A stretch of DNA of 64,000 bases from EW11 sp035765635 (lineage in GTDB: Bacteria; Verrucomicrobiota; Verrucomicrobiia; Opitutales; Opitutaceae), in NCBI GenBank assembly GCA_035765635.1, contig DASTWZ010000051.1, forward strand, positions 48,546-112,545, written 5' to 3'. Under the pieces are notes generated by a model. The model saw nothing but the letters and a program-made list of their open reading frames with translations. It made no database searches and had not been told where the DNA came from. Position 1 is the first letter of the stretch. Each line of letters begins with the position of its first letter. A program made the translations under genes and the position numbers. This document shows, in pieces, positions 19,201 to 26,536 of this stretch.

Positions 19201-20087
19201 TGCAGCACGCTTTGCGCGAAAAACGCCCGCTGTTCCGGACCGAAAAAGAAGAGATCGACGCCTTCCGAGAGAGCGCGGACGCCGGCGAACAGGAACGCGG
19301 TGAGCGCGAGAAAAACCAAGGTTATCCAGACGACTCCGCCCAGACTCCGCCAATTGAAGCAGCGCAGGAAAATCGCTCCGCGCACGATCACGAGGCAGGC
19401 GGTCAACCAAAGGGCGAGAGGCGGATGAGCGTTCCATGCACCCGCCAGCGAAAGGGCCAGCCAGAGATCGTTGCGCAGTCGATAGCCGCGGGTTTGCCGA
19501 AGTGCCGCTCCGACCGCGATTGCGGCAAAGGGCAGCGCATGGACGGTCATGAACATGTTCAGCACATGCGTGAGCGCGAGCACGGCGGGCGACAGGAGAA
19601 ATGCCGCCGCGAGCAGGACCGCACCCGCCCGGCTAACCGCTGTGCTGCGCCGCAGCGAAACGTAGGTCGCGAACGAGCCAAACAGCAGACTGAACGAGAC
19701 GAGAAGATTCTGCAGCTGCCACGCGGTCAGTTGTCGCAGTGTGAGCGTATCGAAGACCGCGCCGAGATAGAACAAGTACGGCGCATTGCGCAGCGGATGG
19801 ACGCGACCGTTGAAGGCGTACTCCGTCTGCCCGGCGAGCGGGAGATGCCCGGCGCGTAGCTGCGCAATCGCATCGGCCAACGCCAGACTGTAGTTATACG
19901 CTTCGCCCGAGCCGACCGCATTGGTCGTGAGAAATGGCCAAGCCGCGGTCAATCCGATCGCGGTCAGCGTGACCACGCACGGCGCGAAGACGAGCAACCA
20001 TTCCCGCGTAGTGGGTTTCCGAATACGCTGTATCCAAACGACCGCCGCGAGCGGGACCAGGGCGAGGATAAACAGCATCCAGAGCAT
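16284..20087 (-). CDS. Giant polytopic membrane protein, YfhO/GT-C-like, with repeated LYPP domains
   Basis: 1267 aa. Membrane part: residues 1 to about 480, with loop GSGEAYNYSLALADAIAQL. YfhO-like exported block: about 490-720, including SPGYIARVNGRE and LPVPKGRSIVELCF. After two more helices there are three consecutive soluble domains: 797-945 (IGIDVWG, DFGALYPPAAP), a divergent one at about 955-1090 lacking those motifs, and 1100-1250 (FGVDHWG, SLGSLYPPSND). It is the closest relative of the downstream gene at 13429-16245, and a gene duplication followed by domain gain is the simplest reading. Start ATG 20087 lies 26 bp after the epimerase gene, in the same operon. Confidence 0.8.
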   Translation of the reverse strand: MLWMLFILALVPLAAVVWIQRIRKPTTREWLLVFAPCVVTLTAIGLTAAWPFLTTNAVGSGEAYNYSLALADAIAQLRAGHLPLAGQTEYAFNGRVHPLRNAPYLFYLGAVFDTLTLRQLTAWQLQNLLVSFSLLFGSFATYVSLRRSTAVSRAGAVLLAAAFLLSPAVLALTHVLNMFMTVHALPFAAIAVGAALRQTRGYRLRNDLWLALSLAGAWNAHPPLALWLTACLVIVRGAIFLRCFNWRSLGGVVWITLVFLALTAFLFAGVRALSEGVDLFFFGPEQRAFFAQSVLHIGREVWPKWWHPISAAHPIDSVSSLQLSYAHWVLLAGGLIATFFGARRFWQRGQRVAAFAILLALAGLFVVTCPIPVVNQWIWLRVPPQVYSLTNVWPMQRTMPLATLFVVFLAALASGFFASRIRRVLLVFGYLILGWTLFQAYPFLKQGAHTGWDEQKTIQSYLNSNIDVTVTSYSYLGTPYGFTYGVVDPELELRLLRDGTTEITTNHAQALAHSREVMRGTFVADPATEPGTHKFLPKLHLEPGKKYLLDFNFRVAPDRAILQFNGPGLSRFYNLPESGSPAAFGMKPENRHTLPLWTSLSTAEDVVLQNDHSKDGPNAGWAQFADFTLREIDRNALPARLLSLYPLRIEVNSPEENAYLETFRQYSPGYIARVNGRETRTEMSQYRGVMLPVPKGRSIVELCFEAPGYVYRAAWISGVAALLAFAWAISRVFRFSWRTTAVRIIRRLPALSPADRQRLRALRRPSFIFGSAAVLAAGIGIWALLAYSSRPHGMPVGPLRLKFVVPNSLVGHREALMSTGTAGQGVIVFYVYPDAAHLQIGIDVWGTLLMGQPTPIRRGQAQELVVDFGALYPPAAPRMKTLPRFAQQQLRRFVRAELNGKSVVFGDLPSYETTPEQIHMGGSAIGGSLADATFHGEFLGSERIPFYTPLALIDASTVNIQLDASGAEFETRLPLFSVGPDGREGVAYVIRKFDDRLVYGFVDARGETIETPPIPATSLTDVRCVLGHAVVDSPLQARFEHKGEHLAGPLGLLPLQKPLVLNRGTNFSNAHDTAARFLGKSLEIEVDPTSSSSTLAATEGAYELYATFANQPTVQPEPLVVTGKTGAGDLVFSQYVDANHIEFGVDHWGLGAPKSPPVEIDYSVPHRVSISLGSLYPPSNDSAWNGVAPDVKERLLGHMIISLDGKVVLDAAVPFHPTTREQVCVGENQIGSSTCGPIFSGQIHAVRRSGLPAATPVEPPVTGEKDK

Positions 20088-20113
20088 TTCCGCGGTGCGC
20101 GGCGCGAGCGCGC

Positions 20114-21088
20114 TCAGGCGCGCGACTCGTAAACCCAGCGATTGGCCTCAAGCCAGCGCAACGTTCGAATGATGCCCTGCTCGATCGTGAGCTTCGGTTT
20201 CCAGCCGGTGGACTGGATTTTTTTCGTTTCGAGAAAGATGAACGGATTGTCGCCAATCCAGCCGCGATCTCCTCCGGTGAAGCGGAGCTCGGGTTGCAAC
20301 TTCAGCGCGCCGCAGATGTAGCGAACGCTATCCTTGACCTGCACGTATTCGGCGGTGCCGAGATTGTAGATTTGCGTGCGATGCTTGGCCGTCGCAGCGG
20401 TGCCGGCGCGCGTCACGTGGAGGATGGCGTCGACGCAGTCTTGCACGTAAAGGTAGCTCTTGCGCTGTGAGCCGTCGCCGAGGATGCGAAGATATTCGGG
20501 ATGCTCGGTCAGTTGCTTGTAGAAATCGAAAATGTGCCCGTGCGTGTAGCGCTCGCCCAGAATCGAAACGAAGCGGAAAATGTACGCTTCGAAACCGAAA
20601 CCCTCCGCGTAAGCCGCGATCATCGATTCACCCGCGACCTTGGATGCTCCATAGAGGGAAGTCTGGATCGGAAACGGCGCGTCTTCCGGTGTGGGAATGA
20701 CTGCGGCTTCACCGTAGACCGAGCCTGTACTGGAAAACCCAATACGCTTGATGCCGTTCGCCCGCATCGCCTCGAGGATGTTGTACGTCGCGTATGTGTT
20801 TTGCTCGAGGTCCTTCTTCGGATGCTCCGTGCCGAAGCGCACGTCCGCGTTGGCCGCGAAATGCAGGACGAAATCGCAGCCCTTCATCGCGGCCGTGAGC
20901 GCGTCGAGATCGAGATTGTCGCCGCGCACCAGGCGGAACTTCGGATGCTTCAGCGCGCCTTCGAGGAAACGTTCCTGGCCCGTGGAGAAATTGTCCCAGC
21001 CCACGACTGAGACGCCGTCGGCCAGCAGCCGATCGACAACATTGGAGCCAATGAAACCGGCCGCGCCGGTGACGAATACGTTTTGCAT
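20114..21088 (-). CDS. NAD-dependent epimerase/dehydratase (extended SDR, UDP-glucose 4-epimerase-like)
   Basis: 324 aa. The Rossmann motif TGAAGFIGSNVVDRLL is at residues 7-22, followed by GWDNFSTG, the HFAANADVR step, Ser in SSTGSVYGEA and the catalytic YGASK tetrad (Tyr-x-x-x-Lys). These are typical of NDP-sugar epimerases and dehydratases acting on UDP-glucose, UDP-GlcNAc or related sugars. It lies between the methyltransferase and the giant membrane proteins with gaps of 19 and 26 bp, so it is part of the operon and probably supplies an activated sugar for the glycan. Substrate specificity is not predictable from the visible motifs. Confidence 0.92.
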   Translation of the reverse strand: MQNVFVTGAAGFIGSNVVDRLLADGVSVVGWDNFSTGQERFLEGALKHPKFRLVRGDNLDLDALTAAMKGCDFVLHFAANADVRFGTEHPKKDLEQNTYATYNILEAMRANGIKRIGFSSTGSVYGEAAVIPTPEDAPFPIQTSLYGASKVAGESMIAAYAEGFGFEAYIFRFVSILGERYTHGHIFDFYKQLTEHPEYLRILGDGSQRKSYLYVQDCVDAILHVTRAGTAATAKHRTQIYNLGTAEYVQVKDSVRYICGALKLQPELRFTGGDRGWIGDNPFIFLETKKIQSTGWKPKLTIEQGIIRTLRWLEANRWVYESRA

Positions 21089-21107
21089 GCGAAATTGGGC
21101 GCGAGCG

Positions 21108-21839
21108 TCAGGCGCTCAGCGGCTGCGGGCGCGGTTTAAAGACCAGGCCGATGCAGAGATTGTTGAAAACAAAAGGAAGGAACGGCAGCGGGAAGAAACT
21201 GCGCCGCTCGATGGTGAAATACGGCTTCAGTTCACTCAAAATTTCGTGCGGCAAATTGATGTGCTCGCGACCGATGAAAATTTTGTAGGGCATCTTGTAG
21301 GTTTTCTCGAAGATGCGCTGAGCGGAAATTCTGCGAGCGAGACCGTAGGCTGGGCTTCCTTCGCATGGAATCACGACGAGGAGCTGGCCATGCGTCTTGT
21401 CGAGCACTCGGTAAGCTTCACGAATGCATGCGGGCAAATCGGGCAAATGTTCGAGCACGTGCACCGCGATATAACGGTCGAAAAATCCATCCTCGAAAGG
21501 CAGGCGGGATTGGCAGTCGCCAACGATGGCGTTTACTCGCGGAAAATGTTCGCGGATTTTCGCCGCCATGTTTTCGCGCAACTCCAGCGCGTAGTAATTT
21601 TTTTCCTGCTCGGGCGTCAGCGTCTCGTAATTGATGTGCTCGCCCAAGCCGGCGCCGATCTCGAGAGTCCGAACGAAGCCAGGCCGCGAATACTTTGCCG
21701 GGAAGCTGTGATTGAACTTCTCGATGATGCCATACCGGTTCGGCAGCACTTCATGCCAGCGCTTCATGAAGTCGTCATTGATGCGCTGTTGCTCAGGAGT
21801 CAGCGGCGGCAGAACCTTTGGCCATTTCGCAGTATGCAT
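21108..21839 (-). CDS. Class I SAM-dependent methyltransferase
   Basis: 243 aa. The SAM-binding motif I appears as VRTLEIGAGLGEHINYE near residue 57. It is followed by acidic and aromatic positions (YYALELRE), motif II around VGDCQSRLPFEDGFFDRYIA and VHVLEHLPDLPACIREAYRV, the usual methyltransferase-11 arrangement. In this operon it probably methylates a sugar or a lipid-linked intermediate, a common capping modification; the acceptor is unknown. Gaps of 33 bp to the GT2 gene and 19 bp to the epimerase gene support co-transcription. Confidence 0.9.
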   Translation of the reverse strand: MHTAKWPKVLPPLTPEQQRINDDFMKRWHEVLPNRYGIIEKFNHSFPAKYSRPGFVRTLEIGAGLGEHINYETLTPEQEKNYYALELRENMAAKIREHFPRVNAIVGDCQSRLPFEDGFFDRYIAVHVLEHLPDLPACIREAYRVLDKTHGQLLVVIPCEGSPAYGLARRISAQRIFEKTYKMPYKIFIGREHINLPHEILSELKPYFTIERRSFFPLPFLPFVFNNLCIGLVFKPRPQPLSA

Positions 21840-21872
21840 GAAGGAAAAGTGGATAAAGGTTGGCGGGGCGTT

Positions 21873-22805
21873 TCAACGACCAAAGCCTTCGTGGCGGTCG
21901 ACGATAAATTTGGGGCGCGAACGGACTTCTTCGTAGATGCGTCCGATGTATTCACCGAGGATGCCCACGCTGATTAGCTGGATGCCGCCCATGAAGAGCA
22001 CGAGGATGACGACGGTGGGATTGCCGATCGGAAACGGAAATCCGGCCAGCTTCATGATGAGGTACGCCAGCGCGATGAGGAACGACACGCCGGCGATGAA
22101 AAAGCCGAGCTGGGTGCTGAGCGTCAGCGCGTAAGTCGAGAAGCAGAAGATGCCGTTGAAGCCGATGCGCAGCGATCCAAGGAAGCGGTTGTAGTTCGTC
22201 TCGCCGGCGAATCGCGCGGGCCGGTCAAAAGGAATGATGACCTGTTTGAAACCAACCACCGCGACCATGCCGCGCAGGAATCCGTGGCTCTCCTTGAGTT
22301 TGACCACTTCGTTGACCACACGCCGCGACATAAGGCGAAAATCGCCGGTGTTCGGCGGAATTTTCACGTCCGCGATCTTGTTGATCACATTGTAGCCCGT
22401 GCGGGCCACGAGCTTCTTCAACCAAGGCTCGCCAGTGCGCTGCCGCCGCTGCGGGAGAACGACATCGTAGCCTTCGCGCCACTTGGCGACCATTTCGCCG
22501 ACGAGTTCCGGCGGGTCCTGCATGTCGACGTCCATCACGATCGCCGCATCGCCAGACGAATAAGTGAGCCCCGCGAGCGTGGCCATCGGCTGGCCGAAGC
22601 GGCGCGAGAACTTCAACAACTTGATGCGTTCGTCCTTCTCGCGCTCCTCGAGAACCACGTCTTCCGTGCGATCCGGCGACGGATCCATCGAGAAGATGAT
22701 TTCGTAGTCTTCGGTGATCGCAGAAAGAATCGGCCGAATCCGCTTCAGGAATTCGGGGATGTTTTTCTCTTCCTTATAAACCGGCACTACGATGCTGAGG
22801 AGCAT
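21873..22805 (-). CDS. Glycosyltransferase family 2, GtrB/DPM1-like polyprenyl-phosphate glycosyltransferase
   Basis: 310 aa. The GT-A domain starts LSIVVPVYKEEKNIPEFL, has the DVDMQDPPE metal-binding segment (the DxD position) near residue 93, and TGDFRLMSRRVV about residue 153. Two C-terminal transmembrane helices (about 230-285) end with ILGEYIGRIYEEVRSRPKF, the standard GtrB/ArnC/DPM1 ending. Such enzymes load a sugar onto undecaprenyl phosphate at the cytoplasmic face. A GtrA-like flippase partner is encoded at 4282-4680 and GT-C-like acceptor enzymes surround it. Only 7 bp separate it from the upstream 1207-aa gene, so co-expression is very likely. Confidence 0.93.
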   Translation of the reverse strand: MLLSIVVPVYKEEKNIPEFLKRIRPILSAITEDYEIIFSMDPSPDRTEDVVLEEREKDERIKLLKFSRRFGQPMATLAGLTYSSGDAAIVMDVDMQDPPELVGEMVAKWREGYDVVLPQRRQRTGEPWLKKLVARTGYNVINKIADVKIPPNTGDFRLMSRRVVNEVVKLKESHGFLRGMVAVVGFKQVIIPFDRPARFAGETNYNRFLGSLRIGFNGIFCFSTYALTLSTQLGFFIAGVSFLIALAYLIMKLAGFPFPIGNPTVVILVLFMGGIQLISVGILGEYIGRIYEEVRSRPKFIVDRHEGFGR

Positions 22806-22812
22806 GGGTGGA

Positions 22813-25800
22813 TTACTTGAAGTCCAGGTTCACGATGCGGAACGAGCGCGAACGAGTGTCGGGATCGGCGAGTTTGAAGTGCTCGGGAGCGCTGAGCTTG
22901 AGCGTGGTAGTCTTGTCGGCGGACAGCGGCGCGACGATTTGTTCGGCTTGGTCGAGCTGAAGCGATCGCGTGGAAGTCTGGCCATCGGCGTCGATCTTCA
23001 AATCGAAATCGGCGCGGGTCGGGAAGCGAACGACGTCCACGATGACTGATTTGAACTCGGTCGTCGGTGGGAAACGGAGCGTCACGTCCTTGTCCACCCA
23101 GCCATCGGTGTCGACTGCATCGAGGGAGAATTTATAGCCCGAGCGATGCCAGCCGCGGCTGAAGAGGTCGGTCTTGCCCGGATCGTCGAAGGAGAGGTTC
23201 TTGACGAGGAAGGAGCGCTGGCGCTGCTCGCCGTTGAGCTGAAATTGCTTGGTGGAGTCGAACTGCACGGCGATGCGCTTCCCGGCTTCGAGCGGCAGGT
23301 AGAGCGTTTGATAGGTGCCCTTCGGTGCGGTGAATGCCTGGTATTGTTTGCCGTCGATCGAGACCTTCATGTCGTTGCTATCGATCGAGGCCCAGCCGGG
23401 CATTTCCAGATCGACCTTCAACACTTTGAAGGAATCGAAAATCGGCGTCGTGAGGCTTGCTGTCTGGCCAATCCAACCGTCGTCATCGAGTCCGGTGAGT
23501 TCGACGCGTTCGCCCTTGGCGTTGGTCAGGCGACGGAAGCCGGAGACGTCCGGATTGTCCTCGATCGAAATTTCCCGGACGAAAGCTGAGACCGCGCGTT
23601 TGTCGTCACGCTTGTCGTACACTTCGGCGTCCGAGAAATGAAACGACACCGTGGTGATGTCGGCCGGCTCGGTGATCAAACGGGTCAGGTTGAAATCACC
23701 GGCCTTGAGCGTGACGATTTCGGTCGGCTTGTCGTTGATCGAGATCGTGCACTCGATGCCTTGCTCGCGGAATTTATCGACGTTCGGGACGTAGCCGCGG
23801 AACGTCACGAGCTGGCCCGGCTTCGAAGCGCCGAGTTTCACATAAGCGTCTTCCGCGACCCAGCCGTCTTCGAAGAGACCGGAATATTCGAGCCCTGGAT
23901 TTTGCGACAGATCGCGGGGAAATTCATTGATGCGCGTCGGGCGCGGCAGCGCCTTGTATTCTTCGTCGGTGATGAGCGAAATATCGCGGGTGAAGCCGAC
24001 GAGGCGGCGATCATCCAAGTTGAACTTCTCGCCATAGAGGCGCATCAGGCCGGTTTTCTCCTTGAAAATCGGCTCAGCTTTTTCGCCGAAATCGACCGTG
24101 ATGTATGCTTCTTTTTCGAAGTACTCGGGCTTGATGATCGGGGAAACCACACGAGCCGAGCCGCTGCCCACGAAGGGCAACTTGTAGTCGTCTTCGCCGA
24201 TGATGATGGCCTTCGAAGGCAGTTTGAAACGGCCCGCGCCGAGGGACGTGCGGGTGAAATCCACCATCAAGCGAAGATTTTGCGACGGGTTCTTGATGTT
24301 GAATAAATTGTAGCGCCCGGTGCCGTGAAAATACACTTCGCCGTGAGTGATCGGTTCAGGCTCGCGTTGGAAGAATGCCGCTTTGAAACGGGCCGAAGAA
24401 TAATAGTGCGGGCTCAGCTCGGAGTGGATGAAGACCAGCCGGTTGTGCAGCTGGCTCTCGAGCTTGTACTGAAACATGTTCTCGATGGTCCAACCGCCGT
24501 CGGGATTCGCCTTGTTGAAATGGTCGAGATCCTTGCGCACAGCGACGAAGAGGCGGTCGTTGTAGTCGAGATGGCGCGAACTGGTTTCGGTCCAGTTGTT
24601 ATCCAGTTTCTGGATACTCATGACGCGATAGTCCGGCACGTCGCCCTTCATCAATTCGTCGGGCAACAGGAAGCGGAGCATCGCGAGCTTCTCGATGATG
24701 CGCGCCTGCGGGCCGAGATCGGGATCGGGTGTGCGCAGGAATTTCAACACCGCGATGTTCGCGATATTGTCCATGTAGCTGCGCGAGAGAAAGCGCGTGT
24801 CTATCCCCTCGGTGTATTGGGCGAGCATCTTGGCCGTGACGACGTTCGAGATGTCGCTCTCGATACCTTCGTATTTGAGATTCTTCGGCGCCGTGAATTT
24901 CACGCCGAGCTTGGAGGCGCCCACGACTTCGGTCAGGCCGCCGCCGTACGTGCCCAACGACGCATACGTGTAGTAGAAGAACGGATACATCGTGCACAAC
25001 AGGTACACGATCATCACGCTGAGTGCGGCGCGGCGTGACCAGCGCGCGAAAAGCCAGGCGAAGCCCTGCGCGAGCAGGAGCATCAGGACCGGCTGGGCGA
25101 ACATCGCGAGTTTGAAGAGACCGAAGTCCTGGCCCTTGAAGAAAAGGAAAAAGCCCAGCGGGAACATGATCGCCGCGAGATAGCCGACGGGCGCGCCCTC
25201 GATGACGTTGCGCACGGCGCGATAGGCGAGGAATCCGACCAGAATCGCTGCGAGGAAAATCTTGATCGAGATGATCGGATCGTGTCCGACCACGCCGAAC
25301 GGATGCAGGCCGACGAGCATCGGGATGAACGACGGCACGAGCGTCCAGGGGAAGAGGACGAGGCCGCCGCTTTGATCGTTGATTTCGGCCATGGAACCCA
25401 GACCGGCGGAACCGACGGACTGCATGACCAGCGTATTCACGAACTGATACGTGCTGGTGCCCAGAAGAAGAAAGGTGAGGACGGCGGCCGCGACGATGAA
25501 GCCGGCGTAGCGTTTCATCTTCGATGTATCCGTATAACGGAGACGCCCGAAGAAAAGGAGGATGGCGAGGGCGATGAACGGCGCGACCTCGGGATAGAGA
25601 ATGCCCAGACAGCAGGTGAGCAGTCCGGCCAGGAGCAGCTTGCGCACGTTCAGCGCGCGCGTGGAAAGGAGAACCGACGCCGTGGCCAACAGGATCGAGA
25701 TGCCGCCGACCTGAGCGATCAATTGATAAAGCGTGCCGAGGCCGAAGAGCGGACTCATCGCGAAGAGCACGAAAGCCAGAAGCGTGACCTTCCGATACCG

Positions 25801-26436
25801 CCCGCGGAAAATCGCAATCGAGCCGAGCGCGAAGATCTGGCACATGCTCAGCATCAGGATCACGGGCATGAACACCTCGTGTGGATTGCGCCGAACGAGC
25901 GAGGCCACCCACGAAATCGTCAGCTCGGATCCGGGCCGGATCTGCTGCAACGCGTGCATGAACCAGTAGTGCTGCGAGTAATTTTTGCCCTCCAGGTCCG
26001 TCTGCAGCGGAATATCGTAGTAGCCGTGATGCAGAAAACGATCCGCGGCCAAACAGTAGTTGGCCATGTCGTCGTTGCCGTAGGAAATCCAGTTGAACCC
26101 GAAGCGCAGCAGCGGCCAGCCCGTGTAGAGGAGGTAGCCGCAGACGATCAGGAAAAACGGCGCCATTTGCCGATAAGGCAGCTTCGGGCGGCGCCAGATG
26201 AAAATGCCCACCGCAAAAAGGAAGAGCGCCAGCGTCATCATGGGGCCGAACTTCTCGACCGGAATGCCCCACACGTTCAGGCGCGTGGTGATGATCACGA
26301 CCACGGCCAGACCCACGGTCGGCGAAATGAACCAGCTCCAAAGCACGCCGAGGCGCGGCTTCAGCAGGCTCACGACGGCCTGGCCCACGAAGGTCAGATA
26401 AAGAAACAGACTGATGACGAGCAGAATGGCGATCAT
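22813..26436 (-). CDS. Giant polytopic membrane protein with three C-terminal DGW-type beta-sandwich repeats
   Basis: 1207 aa. Residues 1 to about 500 are membrane-embedded with roughly a dozen helices and an exported loop ISYGNDDMANYCLAADRFLHHGYY carrying acidic residues, GT-C-like. A soluble region of about 350 aa follows, then three consecutive repeats of about 110 aa beginning FEDGWVAED (about residue 850), DDDGWIGQT (about 980) and DTDGWVDKD (about 1110). Each ends in a short Ser/Arg...V(R/K)(E/N)(I/L) strand, suggesting beta-sandwich carbohydrate-binding modules. It is unlike the YfhO-type paralogues nearby and has no LYPP domain. It is translated just ahead of the GtrB-like gene (7 bp). 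A role as the glycosyltransferase using that enzyme's product is inference. Confidence 0.8.
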   Translation of the reverse strand: MIAILLVISLFLYLTFVGQAVVSLLKPRLGVLWSWFISPTVGLAVVVIITTRLNVWGIPVEKFGPMMTLALFLFAVGIFIWRRPKLPYRQMAPFFLIVCGYLLYTGWPLLRFGFNWISYGNDDMANYCLAADRFLHHGYYDIPLQTDLEGKNYSQHYWFMHALQQIRPGSELTISWVASLVRRNPHEVFMPVILMLSMCQIFALGSIAIFRGRYRKVTLLAFVLFAMSPLFGLGTLYQLIAQVGGISILLATASVLLSTRALNVRKLLLAGLLTCCLGILYPEVAPFIALAILLFFGRLRYTDTSKMKRYAGFIVAAAVLTFLLLGTSTYQFVNTLVMQSVGSAGLGSMAEINDQSGGLVLFPWTLVPSFIPMLVGLHPFGVVGHDPIISIKIFLAAILVGFLAYRAVRNVIEGAPVGYLAAIMFPLGFFLFFKGQDFGLFKLAMFAQPVLMLLLAQGFAWLFARWSRRAALSVMIVYLLCTMYPFFYYTYASLGTYGGGLTEVVGASKLGVKFTAPKNLKYEGIESDISNVVTAKMLAQYTEGIDTRFLSRSYMDNIANIAVLKFLRTPDPDLGPQARIIEKLAMLRFLLPDELMKGDVPDYRVMSIQKLDNNWTETSSRHLDYNDRLFVAVRKDLDHFNKANPDGGWTIENMFQYKLESQLHNRLVFIHSELSPHYYSSARFKAAFFQREPEPITHGEVYFHGTGRYNLFNIKNPSQNLRLMVDFTRTSLGAGRFKLPSKAIIIGEDDYKLPFVGSGSARVVSPIIKPEYFEKEAYITVDFGEKAEPIFKEKTGLMRLYGEKFNLDDRRLVGFTRDISLITDEEYKALPRPTRINEFPRDLSQNPGLEYSGLFEDGWVAEDAYVKLGASKPGQLVTFRGYVPNVDKFREQGIECTISINDKPTEIVTLKAGDFNLTRLITEPADITTVSFHFSDAEVYDKRDDKRAVSAFVREISIEDNPDVSGFRRLTNAKGERVELTGLDDDGWIGQTASLTTPIFDSFKVLKVDLEMPGWASIDSNDMKVSIDGKQYQAFTAPKGTYQTLYLPLEAGKRIAVQFDSTKQFQLNGEQRQRSFLVKNLSFDDPGKTDLFSRGWHRSGYKFSLDAVDTDGWVDKDVTLRFPPTTEFKSVIVDVVRFPTRADFDLKIDADGQTSTRSLQLDQAEQIVAPLSADKTTTLKLSAPEHFKLADPDTRSRSFRIVNLDFK

Positions 26437-26536
26437 GCGGACAAAAGTGATGCGAGCTTGAGCGATCGGCGCGGGGATCGGGCCACGCAGACGCTAGAAG
26501 ACAAGCTGTGGGAAATGACGGACGAAACGGAAAGCA

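Noticed and set aside
18549..19859. 436-aa plus-strand opening opposite the 1267-aa gene
   Set aside because: Charged Arg/Glu/Gln-rich composition typical of antisense reading through hydrophobic codons; no recognisable motif.
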